Origin: an uncultured delta proteobacterium
GTDB lineage: Bacteria > Desulfobacterota > Desulfobulbia > Desulfobulbales > Desulfurivibrionaceae
Reading direction: 5' to 3'
Assembly: GCA_903869265.1 (NCBI GenBank)
Contig: CAIPYE010000017.1
Coordinates: 62,001-126,000, forward strand
DNA: 64,000 bases
Shown: piece by piece, positions 38,153 through 45,232 of the stretch
How positions within the stretch are numbered: position 1 is the stretch's first letter
How the letters are laid out: the number at the start of each line of letters is the position of its first letter
Program-made: the position numbers and the translations under genes
The notes under the pieces: generated by a model
The model's input: the letters and a program-made list of their open reading frames with translations, nothing else
What the model was told of the DNA's origin: nothing
The model's database searches: none

Positions 38153-38878
38153 CTAGCCCTCAATGAATGCTTTTAATCCTTCCACCGACAACCACGGCTT
38201 TGTTTTATGGATTATTCGGTGACAATTGGCACAGATAATAGACAAATCATTTATTTTTGTTTTTTCACCGGGCTTCAATTCTGAAACAGGCTTGTTGTGA
38301 TGACACTCGGCGAAACCGTAGCCAAGTTTTCCATATTTTTCAGCGAAGTCAAAACCACACGCTTCACATTCAAGCGTGCCGGTTTTCTCGAAAACACTTT
38401 TTTTCTTCTTTTTTGTCGCTGAGGCGTTCCGCTCCCTAATTCGATGAGTTCTTGTCAGTACTTTGCCTTCAGAAAACTCCTCTTCTTCGTCGATCAGTTC
38501 ATTTTCTTCGTTTTCTGAACGTGGCGATTTCAATTGCGAATAATTGAGCTTTATTGCTTGAGCTACGCGAGAAAGATCGGTCTTGTTTTCAGAAAATTCA
38601 TTCCAAATTTCTTCCTCTAATTTCCCGCCAGCCTGAAGACCCTTGCCTGTATAATTTGGATCAAAACGCAAATAATTGCTCAGCTTCATACTGACGCCAT
38701 TGGGATTGCGAAAATCTTCGTTTGCTTCCGCACCAGCATGAATAGGGAGATTGTTTAATAACTTGCTGAGTTCGACAACTTCTGGATGATCTCTATCTGG
38801 GATAGCAGGGGCATACTTAAAGTAAAGATCCAGGGCTAGAATCAATTCATCTCTTGTCCAATTTGGATTTCTTGGCAT
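38153..38878 (-). CDS. HNH endonuclease, McrA-like
   Basis: A 241-residue nuclease. The N-terminal domain (NWTRDELILALDLYFKYAP, FRNPNGVSMKLSNYLRFDP) is the one commonly paired with HNH domains in McrA-like modification-dependent restriction enzymes. A charged linker follows (ENEENELIDEEEE, KKKKK). The C-terminal HNH motif is CEACGFDF, FAECHHNKPV, INDLSIICANCHRIIH, with two zinc CxxC pairs and the catalytic His pair. First gene of the minus-strand nuclease cluster. It may cut foreign modified DNA, but its target modification is unknown. ATG 38878 is chosen; a GTG three codons upstream is possible. Confidence 0.85.
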   Translation of the reverse strand: MPRNPNWTRDELILALDLYFKYAPAIPDRDHPEVVELSKLLNNLPIHAGAEANEDFRNPNGVSMKLSNYLRFDPNYTGKGLQAGGKLEEEIWNEFSENKTDLSRVAQAIKLNYSQLKSPRSENEENELIDEEEEFSEGKVLTRTHRIRERNASATKKKKKSVFEKTGTLECEACGFDFAEKYGKLGYGFAECHHNKPVSELKPGEKTKINDLSIICANCHRIIHKTKPWLSVEGLKAFIEG

Positions 38879-38918
38879 ACGCACCACCGAAAAATAAGTT
38901 GCTAACGATTGTCAGGAC

Positions 38919-38929
38919 ATTAGACTAAT
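38919..38929. promoter_or_regulatory. Palindrome upstream of the nuclease cluster, possible operator
   Basis: ATTAGACTAAT is a perfect 11-bp dyad (5-bp half-sites and a central base) in the 140-nt divergent region between the HNH gene and the plus-strand unknown gene. No regulator is known for it. Confidence 0.3.
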
Positions 38930-39018
38930 CTGCCACCGAACCCGAAGCCCGCTTTTTTTTACAGAAAAATGAACGGTATGAAATAAATTACTGATCAGGC
39001 ACCCCAACAGGACATAAA

Positions 39019-39969
39019 ATGACCCAACTGGAAATAGACAAATGGGCTCAAGGAAAACCCCCCTTGCTGGCTATCCTCTCCCAGCACTCAGCTAGTTTTG
39101 TCGATGATCTTCACGAAATCCTTTCATACGCCATCAAGCAAGAGCAGATCCCCAAATTTCCAGAAGCAGATCCCAAACAATGGCTTCGGCTTTATCGCAA
39201 ACATCGCCATTTGGAAAAATGTGCGCTTACTGCCCTCCAAGAATTGGGCGGAAATTTCGGCACATTCATTGTCGGATTTTATTCTGGCATCCAATCTTTT
39301 CGCAAAACGCAGACCCTTACTGAAGATCAAGCCCCTAAAGCTCCTACCTTGGAACAACAAACGAAAGCGCAGGCACTATGGCAGGAAGCTTATAAAGTCA
39401 GCCTTGCTGATCTTGAAACCGACCTCAAAAATCATCACATCCATATCCAAGGCGTCAAAGAAAAGACAAAAGAACTTTGCCTCAATCAAGAATTTCTGTT
39501 CATCTTCAAGGTGCTTCTCCCCTGCTTGCTACTTTACAACACAACACCGTTGAAACTGCTCCGCCAGGCTCGGCTTGGTAACCGCAAGGCGATTGAAAAC
39601 CTTGTCCGGCTTGACAAAATGATCCTTGCAGACCATGGGATTATGCGGCAAACTCAGCGATTATTGCACCGGAACAAACACAAGCATGAATCTGTCGTTG
39701 CCGTGCCCTACAGGGATACACCTAAATTCGAGCTTTCCCGAAAAACTACCATATACCTCCTGGCCGGGTTGATCTCTCAAATGGCCAAGGAACTCAACCA
39801 TAAACTCACCGCACCTCAAATCCGAGCGCTTTTTGATGCAATTGCCCATGACAGAAGCAACGGTGAACAGATAATTGACTCTGACCTCCCACCATCTCAT
39901 GAAGCCTTTTACAAGGCCATACAAAGATATCGTTCTCTCTTTGCAAATCTCTCCCCTACCCGGACATAA
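39019..39969 (+). CDS. Uncharacterised island protein
   Basis: I do not recognise this 316-residue protein. It is mostly helical and basic, soluble, with no signal peptide or clear motif; QTQRLLHRNKHKHESVV is the most basic stretch and LFIFKVLLPCLLLY the most hydrophobic. AGGA lies 7 nt before the ATG. It is divergent from the nuclease cluster and upstream of the Rep-like gene, so it probably belongs to the replication/maintenance part of the element and not to the cargo. An inverted repeat, ACCCGGACA/TGTCCGGGT, straddles its stop codon. Confidence 0.7.
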   Translation: MTQLEIDKWAQGKPPLLAILSQHSASFVDDLHEILSYAIKQEQIPKFPEADPKQWLRLYRKHRHLEKCALTALQELGGNFGTFIVGFYSGIQSFRKTQTLTEDQAPKAPTLEQQTKAQALWQEAYKVSLADLETDLKNHHIHIQGVKEKTKELCLNQEFLFIFKVLLPCLLLYNTTPLKLLRQARLGNRKAIENLVRLDKMILADHGIMRQTQRLLHRNKHKHESVVAVPYRDTPKFELSRKTTIYLLAGLISQMAKELNHKLTAPQIRALFDAIAHDRSNGEQIIDSDLPPSHEAFYKAIQRYRSLFANLSPTRT

Positions 39970-39991
39970 CTTTTAAATTCTCTGTCCGGGT
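39958..39991. repeat. Inverted repeat at the end of the unknown island gene
   Basis: ACCCGGACA and TGTCCGGGT are perfect 9-bp arms around 16 nt, spanning the stop codon. There is no U-tract, so terminator function is uncertain. The rest of the 224-nt gap before the Rep-like gene holds only the hairpin at 40115. Confidence 0.5.
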
Positions 39992-40114
39992 CCACCTGTT
40001 CTTTCCGTGATACACCCTGAACCATGATGATGGTTACAGGAAAACACATACTCAACAGCGGCATCACAAAACCATACTTCACACCATATTATTGGCTGTG
40101 CGGCCTTTGCTTGC

Positions 40115-40144
40115 CCTGTCCCCTCCGAGCGGGGAGGGGGCAGG
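40115..40144. repeat. GC-rich hairpin upstream of the Rep-like gene, possible replication origin
   Basis: CCTGTCCCCTCC pairs with GGAGGGGGCAGG across a 6-nt GAGCGG loop. It lies about 50 nt upstream of the Rep-like start, where rolling-circle elements often have their nick site; this role is inferred from position only. Confidence 0.4.
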
Positions 40145-40193
40145 CAATGGCCGCATCGTCCCGTTTATTTTCCGACTTAATAATGGGGGGCGA

Positions 40194-41423
40194 ATGACTA
40201 ACAGCCCCCCTTCAAAAGTAGACCGTATTCCCAATGGTCCCGCGTTAATACTGGCATCCGGCGTTGATTCGCTCGTTTTAACAATTGATGTCATTTGGAA
40301 GGACGATTCCTTTTTTAAACATCTTGCTGCGATGAAAGCCATTGCCAAGCAAGAAGAAAAAGATGTCGCCATTACCATTGGCAGCCGTGAAGGTCGGGAA
40401 CCCTTGTTGCTCTCAATAAAACCTTTCGGCACTAAAGGGCACGAATGGATACTGCAAGGCGATGATTATGCCCTCACCATTGGAGACTGGCTTGAGCCGA
40501 AATCGCGGCCAGGCATTAACGCTACGATCCGTTCTGAGACATTGTGGGCGCTCGGGCCTGAAATCGCTGTCACTATCCTACTTGATCTCCTTACTTCGTC
40601 CGGCGCTCGTATACAGAGAGTAAAACCTAGCCGGGTTGATCTGTGCGTTGACTACCTCATGCCCGAAAGACAGTGGTCAAGAAATCTTGAGAAATACATG
40701 GTCACCAGGGCGGTCGATTGTTCGCCGCATAGTCGCCATAAAGTTTTCTCCGGTTTCAGTCTAGGCAAGGGCAGTGTTGTTGGTCGCCTTTATGACAAAC
40801 CGCTTGAAATCAGCCAGAAATCAAAAAAGTTCTGGATGTACAATGTATGGGGCATTGAATCGGTGCCGGAAGGATGCCGCATCATCCGAGTGGAAGGGCA
40901 ATTCCGAAGGGCGGCGATAAAAGAACTCGGTATCGACTCGGTGGCCGATCTGTTTGCCCACCTTGACAACCTGTGGGCCTATTTTTCGAAGGCTTGGCTT
41001 AAGTTCCAAAACAACCCCGGCAAACATCACCTGTTACGCAAGACGTTCCCTTTTTGGAAAACTATCCAGAACGGTTTTTACGGCGTACAGGATGCGCAGC
41101 CATTGATCCGCTGCAAATCACTCCAGACCAAGAAAAAACAAATAGCTGCACAAGTCTATGGCCTCCTGAACAGCTTCATTGCCATTGAGCAGGAGGAAAA
41201 GGGCGCGGCTATCGGCCAGGAAACCACCATGAAAAACTCTCTTGTCAGGCTTGGCGACTATTTCAAGCAAGACGGCAAAAATGAATTTGAATTGAACATC
41301 GACATTATCACAAAAAGGGCCAAGCACAACAAGGCCAAGACAAAAATGCTTGAAGTCGACAAGCAGAGAAGCACTATGGGATTCCCTTCAAACCTGCCAA
41401 TTGAGCTAAATACAAAGGAGTAG
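40194..41423 (+). CDS. Rolling-circle replication initiation-like protein
   Basis: A 409-residue protein with the pattern of Rep_trans/plasmid replication initiation factors: RVDLCVDYL (metal/active-site strand), SVVGRLYDKPLEI (the YDK tyrosine segment) and RIIRVEGQFRR. Such proteins nick an origin and start rolling-circle replication of plasmids and small integrative elements. ATG 40194 is preferred to 40092 because the longer frame runs through the upstream GC-rich hairpin and a GGGGGG box precedes 40194. It is followed after 4 nt by the AlpA-like gene, which suggests an operon. Confidence 0.75.
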   Translation: MTNSPPSKVDRIPNGPALILASGVDSLVLTIDVIWKDDSFFKHLAAMKAIAKQEEKDVAITIGSREGREPLLLSIKPFGTKGHEWILQGDDYALTIGDWLEPKSRPGINATIRSETLWALGPEIAVTILLDLLTSSGARIQRVKPSRVDLCVDYLMPERQWSRNLEKYMVTRAVDCSPHSRHKVFSGFSLGKGSVVGRLYDKPLEISQKSKKFWMYNVWGIESVPEGCRIIRVEGQFRRAAIKELGIDSVADLFAHLDNLWAYFSKAWLKFQNNPGKHHLLRKTFPFWKTIQNGFYGVQDAQPLIRCKSLQTKKKQIAAQVYGLLNSFIAIEQEEKGAAIGQETTMKNSLVRLGDYFKQDGKNEFELNIDIITKRAKHNKAKTKMLEVDKQRSTMGFPSNLPIELNTKE

Positions 41424-41427
41424 AAAA

Positions 41428-41637
41428 ATGACACCGACCTTAGAGGATATGGCTATTCTTCGTCTTTCCGCAGTGAAAAGACTGACAGGGCTTTGCCGGA
41501 GCAGTATTTATCAGATGATGAAAGACGGCATTTTCCCCCGATCTGTTTCTCTTGGCTATCGTGCGGTAGGATGGATGGCCTGTGACATTCACGCATGGTT
41601 GTATGCTAAGAAATGCGGGCAGGAGTATCGGGCATAA
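41428..41637 (+). CDS. AlpA-family DNA-binding regulator/excisionase
   Basis: A 69-residue MerR-like winged helix protein. LRLSAVKRLTGLCRSSIYQMMKDGIFPRSVSLGYRAVGW is the AlpA pattern, with the recognition helix and the FP..V.LG...VGW turn. In P4-like elements AlpA proteins activate or direct integrase for excision. It lies just before the convergent integrase gene and 4 nt after the Rep-like gene. ATG has AAGGAG about 7 nt upstream. Confidence 0.88.
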   Translation: MTPTLEDMAILRLSAVKRLTGLCRSSIYQMMKDGIFPRSVSLGYRAVGWMACDIHAWLYAKKCGQEYRA

Positions 41638-41660
41638 ATCTCATGCCAATCGGCTAGAGA

Positions 41661-42890
41661 TTATCCCTCTGCTGACCGGAGAGGAATGATCTTTGCCCCG
41701 GTTTTCAGCGCATCAAGATAATCACCCCAAGCCTGCATCATCTTCCGGCGTTCTGGAAGATGGGCCGTGCGGTTATAGGCTCTTCCCAGCGGATCGCGCA
41801 CGGCATGGGCAAGCTGGTGTTCTATGAAGTCGGGACGGAAGCCCAATACTTCATCAAGGATGGTTCGGGCCACTGCCCGGAAACCATGCCCGGTTATCTC
41901 CGTTTTTGTGTCAATACCCATCCGCCGCATGGCCGCATTCATGGTCATATCGGATATAGGTCTTGAATAGGTTCTTGCGGAAGGGAACACATAGGGGCTG
42001 CTACTGCTGAGCGGGTGAATCTCCCGCAGGATCGCCACCGCCTGTTTTGCCAGAGGGACAATGTGCGGAGTCTTTGTCTTGTTCACCATGTATGACCACT
42101 CGCCCTTGTCCAGGTCCACGTCAGCCCATTGCATGGCCCGTAGCTCGCCGGGACGGACAAACAGTAGGGGAAGCAGACGCAAGGCGCAACGGACCACCAG
42201 GGAGCCTTGGTAGCCGTCTAGCATCCGCAACAAGGGGGCAACCTCTTTGGGATCGGTGGTGGCTGCCCGGTGGGTTGTTTTGATCGGGGTAAGCGCTCCT
42301 TTTAAATCGCCGGAGGGGTCACGTTCACACCTGCCGGTTGCCACCCCATACCTGAATACCTGCCCGCAGAGTCCGCGCACCCGATGGGCTGTGTAATTCG
42401 CTCCACGTGCTTCTATCTGGCGGAACATGGCCAGCAGCACAGGAGCATTGATCGCAGGAAGGGGTTTGTCTCCAATCTCCCCAAAAACGTCACGGGCTAG
42501 CATGGCAAGAATCGCCTCCGCTGTCCGTGGTGCCCATTGTGGTGAAAACTGGCTGTGCCACTCGCGGGCCACGACTTCAAAGGTCTCTTGCTCCCGGATC
42601 ATGGCCGCTTCCTGTTCCTTCTTGGCTGCGCCGGGGTCAATCCCCTTGGCTATCAGCTCTCGGGCCTCTTCCCGCCTTTGTCTTGCATCGGCAAGAGAGA
42701 TTTGGGGGTATGCGCCAAGGGACAACAGCTTTTCCCTACCCCCAAAACGGTATTTGAAACGCCACAATTTGCCGCCGGTGGGCGTGATCAACAGAAACAA
42801 TCCGCTACCGTCAAAGAGCTTGATGTCCTTGGCAGCTGGCTTGATGGCGCGAATCTGCATGTCCGTCAATGGCACGGTTCGCTTAGGCAT
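41661..42890 (-). CDS. P4-type tyrosine recombinase (integrase)
   Basis: Site-specific recombinase of 409 residues. The N-terminal arm-binding DUF4102 domain (LTDMQIRAIKPAAKDIKLFDG, LSLGAYPQISLADARQRR) is followed by a core-binding domain and a catalytic domain with Arg in FVRPGELRAMQW, HGFRAVART (His-x-x-Arg), the second His in HQLAHAV and the nucleophile Tyr in AYNRT. All catalytic residues are present, so it should be active. Its 5' end is 190 nt from the tRNA-Leu 3' end, its expected target. Two exact TACCCCCAAA motifs lie inside its 5' coding part. Confidence 0.94.
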   Translation of the reverse strand: MPKRTVPLTDMQIRAIKPAAKDIKLFDGSGLFLLITPTGGKLWRFKYRFGGREKLLSLGAYPQISLADARQRREEARELIAKGIDPGAAKKEQEAAMIREQETFEVVAREWHSQFSPQWAPRTAEAILAMLARDVFGEIGDKPLPAINAPVLLAMFRQIEARGANYTAHRVRGLCGQVFRYGVATGRCERDPSGDLKGALTPIKTTHRAATTDPKEVAPLLRMLDGYQGSLVVRCALRLLPLLFVRPGELRAMQWADVDLDKGEWSYMVNKTKTPHIVPLAKQAVAILREIHPLSSSSPYVFPSARTYSRPISDMTMNAAMRRMGIDTKTEITGHGFRAVARTILDEVLGFRPDFIEHQLAHAVRDPLGRAYNRTAHLPERRKMMQAWGDYLDALKTGAKIIPLRSAEG

Positions 42891-42915
42891 GGCCCTTCCT
42901 CCAGAGTAGGATTAT

Positions 42916-42970
42916 TTTGGGGGTATCTCTATTCTGGTTTTGGGGGTACACCCCCAAAGATACCCCCAAA
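42916..42970. repeat. Right cluster of TACCCCCAAA motifs (integrase arm sites)
   Basis: TTTGGGGGTA at 42916 and 42939 (reverse orientation), CACCCCCAAA at 42949 and TACCCCCAAA at 42961. They sit between the integrase gene and attR, matching the left-end motifs at 33061-33082. Confidence 0.7.
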
Positions 42971-43013
42971 CCTTCTGGAATTTAGCATATCAGGATGGAA
43001 GTCGGCGGACAAC

Positions 43014-43047
43014 AGAAAAAGAAAAAGCCCTGATTTCTCAGGGCTTT
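43014..43047 (-). terminator. Intrinsic terminator downstream of tRNA-Leu, brought by the island
   Basis: On the minus strand AAAGCCCTGA and TCAGGGCTTT form a 10-bp stem with a 4-nt loop, followed by a T-rich tract. It lies 33 nt past the CCA end of the tRNA. Confidence 0.85.
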
Positions 43048-43080
43048 CAGGGCGATACTGGAAGGTATCGGATTATGCGT

Positions 43081-43104
43081 TGGTGCCGGAGGTCGGAATC
43101 GAAC
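43081..43104. other. Right attachment site within the tRNA-Leu 3' end
   Basis: The terminal 24 nt of the tRNA gene (CCA, acceptor strand and T-loop), matched imperfectly at 32984-33006. Integration restored an intact tRNA. Confidence 0.65.
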
Positions 43105-43167
43105 CGACATGGGGTCGCCCCCGCGGGATTTTGAGTCCCGTGCGTCTACCAGTTTCACCACTCCGGC
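43081..43167 (-). tRNA. tRNA-Leu (anticodon CAA)
   Basis: An 87-nt class II tRNA with encoded CCA. The acceptor stem is GCCGGAG paired with CTCCGGC, the anticodon stem-loop is CGGGA-CTCAAAA-TCCCG (anticodon CAA, reading UUG), the long variable arm is GGGG-GCGA-CCCC, and GGTTCGATTCC lies in the T-arm. A near-consensus promoter lies upstream and a terminator downstream. It is the integration site of the island. Confidence 0.97.
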
Positions 43168-43207
43168 AGAATGGCGATGCCGCCTGTGACGGCGGCATAG
43201 GACGAAC

Positions 43208-43236
43208 ACTATAGAGGCCTTGCCGAGCCCTGTCAA
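43208..43236 (-). promoter_or_regulatory. Sigma-70 promoter of tRNA-Leu
   Basis: On the minus strand TTGACA and TATAGT are separated by exactly 17 nt, ending about 40 nt before the tRNA. A leader hairpin (GCCGCC...GGCGGC, 43176-43198) lies between promoter and tRNA. Confidence 0.85.
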
Positions 43237-43267
43237 GCCCTAAAGAACAGCACCCTTCCCTGAGGTT

Positions 43268-43837
43268 TCAGTGGCCGGTTTCCAGGAAAATTCTTTGGAA
43301 CCGGTAGAAGTAATCCACCCCGGACCAGACCGTCATCACTGCGGAAACATAGAGGATACCCTTGCCCAGTTCGTGCAGGAAGGGGATGGGCACGACGCCC
43401 AGGGGGAAGATGAGAATACAGAGCGCGGTGTACTGTAAAACGCTTTTCAGTTTGCCCATGCCGCTGGCCGCGACCACAATGCCCGAAGAGGCGGCTACGC
43501 CGCGGAGGCCGGTGATCACCAGTTCCCTGGCCAGGATGATGAACACCAGCCAGGCCGGGATCTGGTCCATGGGGATCAGCATGACCAAGGCCGCGCAGAC
43601 CAGCACTTTGTCTGCCACCGGGTCCATCAATTTGCCCAGAACTGTTTCGATCTTGTGCTTGCGGGCGTAATAGCCGTCGGCAAGATCGGTGAGCGCCCCG
43701 GTGAGGAAAAGAAAAAAGGCGAACAGACTGACCCCGACGCTGGGTTGGGGATAGAGAAAAAAGAGCAGGACCGGCGCCACCGCAAAGCGGTAGCCGGTGA
43801 GCAGATTGGGAACGGTGAAGATCGCGTGTCGGCTCAT
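43268..43837 (-). CDS. pgsA: CDP-diacylglycerol-glycerol-3-phosphate 3-phosphatidyltransferase
   Basis: Inner-membrane enzyme making phosphatidylglycerophosphate, precursor of phosphatidylglycerol and cardiolipin. The CDP-alcohol phosphatidyltransferase motif is intact: DLADGYYARKHKIETVLGKLMDPVADK (D-x2-DG-x2-AR-x8-G-x3-D-x3-D, with the acidic catalytic residues). Several hydrophobic helices and the NLLTGYRF N-terminus match PgsA; 189 residues is typical. It lies 5 nt after the lytic transglycosylase gene on the same strand, so the two envelope genes are probably co-transcribed. Confidence 0.92.
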   Translation of the reverse strand: MSRHAIFTVPNLLTGYRFAVAPVLLFFLYPQPSVGVSLFAFFLFLTGALTDLADGYYARKHKIETVLGKLMDPVADKVLVCAALVMLIPMDQIPAWLVFIILARELVITGLRGVAASSGIVVAASGMGKLKSVLQYTALCILIFPLGVVPIPFLHELGKGILYVSAVMTVWSGVDYFYRFQRIFLETGH

Positions 43838-43842
43838 GGAAG

Positions 43843-44511
43843 CTAATTGGCTGCTCCCAGCCAGCGGGAGGATGGGGCCGCCGCGGCTGTCAGTTGTCGG
43901 TAATGCTGGATAACCTTGGCCACATACTGCTGGGTTTCCGGGATCAACGGAATGCCCTGGGCGGCTTCGACCCTGCTTGGCCCAGCATTGTAGGCGGCCA
44001 GGGCCAGCCTGAGGTTGCCGCCGAAGCGGGCCATCATCTGGCGCAGGTAATTGGTGCCGCCAAAGATATTTTCCTGGGGGTCGAACGGGTTCCAGACATT
44101 CAGGTCGGCTGCGGTTTCCGGCATCAACTGCATAAGGCCCTTGGCCCCCTTGGAAGAAACGGCCTGGCAGTCGAAGTTGGATTCGGTCTTGATAACGGCC
44201 TTGATCAACAGGGGATCCATCTCGTAGCGGCTGGCCGCCCTTTGGATATGCTCTTCATAGAGGCGCGGATCCCCGGCCCGGGCCGCCCGGCCACCCCGAA
44301 ATTGCGGCCGGATCACTTCGAGTTTGTAGCGGGGATCGTTGGGCACATTGGTGAAATGCACGGTGCCCTGCTGGTCGACAAAGGTGTAGATCGCAGCCTG
44401 CGCGCCATTCGGGGCCAGCAACAATGCCCAGACCAGCACGGCCAGGAAACGTCCCGTTATCCGTGCTCTGGTTTTCTCCCTATGTCGGGGAGGTTTCCCT
44501 GTCCGCGCCAT
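43843..44511 (-). CDS. Lytic transglycosylase (Slt-type, DUF4124 N-terminus)
   Basis: Periplasmic murein-cleaving enzyme, 222 residues. A signal peptide (ITGRFLAVLVWALLLAPNGAQA) is followed by a DUF4124-type segment (AIYTFVDQQGTVHFTNVP) and a Slt domain with the catalytic Glu in IKAVIKTESNFDCQAVSSKGAKGLMQLMPETAADL and the later AAYNAGPSRV. It cleaves glycan strands to 1,6-anhydromuropeptides. It lies directly upstream of pgsA on the minus strand. Confidence 0.9.
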   Translation of the reverse strand: MARTGKPPRHREKTRARITGRFLAVLVWALLLAPNGAQAAIYTFVDQQGTVHFTNVPNDPRYKLEVIRPQFRGGRAARAGDPRLYEEHIQRAASRYEMDPLLIKAVIKTESNFDCQAVSSKGAKGLMQLMPETAADLNVWNPFDPQENIFGGTNYLRQMMARFGGNLRLALAAYNAGPSRVEAAQGIPLIPETQQYVAKVIQHYRQLTAAAAPSSRWLGAAN

Positions 44512-44550
44512 GTTTCGTCTCCGGGCAGATGCGCCTGCAAAAACAGTATA

Positions 44551-45198
44551 CTACGCTTTTGCTCTTTTTTCCCAGTCGGCCAAAAATTGTTCCATGCCGA
44601 GATCGGTGAGCGGATGCCGGGCAAGCTGGGCGATGACTTTGAAGGGGATCGTGGCGATATGGGCGCCCAACAAGGCCGCATCCACCACATGGATGGGATT
44701 GCGGATGCTGGCGACGATCACCTCGGTGGCATAGCCGTAGTTGTCGTAGATGTTCATGATGTCGCTGATCAGATCCATGCCGTTCTGGGAGATGTCGTCC
44801 AGTCGCCCGACAAAGGGACTCGCATAGCTGGCCCCGGCCTTGGCGGCCATCAGGGCCTGGCTGGCGGAAAAAATCAGGGTCACGTTGGTTCTGATCTTCT
44901 CATCGGCAAGCTGCTTGACCGCCTTGAGACCCTCGGTGGTCATGGGGATCTTGATCACGATGTTGGCGTGGATTGCGGCAAGCTCGCGGCCTTCCCGAAC
45001 CATGCCTTCGGCGTCCAATGCGATAACCTCGGCGCTGATCGGGCCGTCCACCACCTTGCAGATATCCTTGATGATCTCAACAAACGGTTTCTTCTCCCTG
45101 GCGATCAGCGAGGGGTTGGTGGTGACTCCGTCCACCATGCCCATGTCCACGGCTTTTTTGATTTCATCAAGATTTGCGGTATCAATAAAAAACTTCAT
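44551..45198 (-). CDS. Transaldolase, small (TalC/FSA-like) type
   Basis: A 215-residue single-domain TIM-barrel aldolase of the transaldolase family. It has [26 protein letters not shown], the Schiff-base Lys in [25 protein letters not shown] and SPFVGRLDD. The reaction is either transaldolase in the pentose phosphate pathway or fructose-6-phosphate aldolase; this short family contains both. The Phe/Trp-type residues that discriminate the two were not assessed. AAGGAG lies close before the ATG. It stands alone between the Slt gene and the small TRASH-like gene. Confidence 0.9.
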   Translation of the reverse strand: MKFFIDTANLDEIKKAVDMGMVDGVTTNPSLIAREKKPFVEIIKDICKVVDGPISAEVIALDAEGMVREGRELAAIHANIVIKIPMTTEGLKAVKQLADEKIRTNVTLIFSASQALMAAKAGASYASPFVGRLDDISQNGMDLISDIMNIYDNYGYATEVIVASIRNPIHVVDAALLGAHIATIPFKVIAQLARHPLTDLGMEQFLADWEKRAKA

Positions 45199-45232
45199 CT
45201 ATTCTCTCCTTGTAAGGGCAAAAAAAGACGGC

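Larger units (their letters stand above)
32984..43104. mobile_element. Integrative genomic island of about 10.1 kb at tRNA-Leu(CAA)
   Basis: The element lies between an imperfect tRNA 3'-end copy and the intact tRNA-Leu. It carries a P4-type integrase next to the tRNA, an AlpA-like regulator, a Rep-like protein, one unknown gene and a three-gene nuclease cluster. Repeated TACCCCCAAA motifs cluster near both ends. The cargo genes are clearly AT-richer than the flanking chromosome. No conjugation or capsid genes are visible, so it is best described as a small integrative or satellite-like island; mobility would need helper functions or Rep-driven circular replication. Confidence 0.85.

Noticed and set aside
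32984-43104. Prophage
   Set aside because: No capsid, portal, terminase, tail or lysis genes are present, so satellite-like integrative island fits better.
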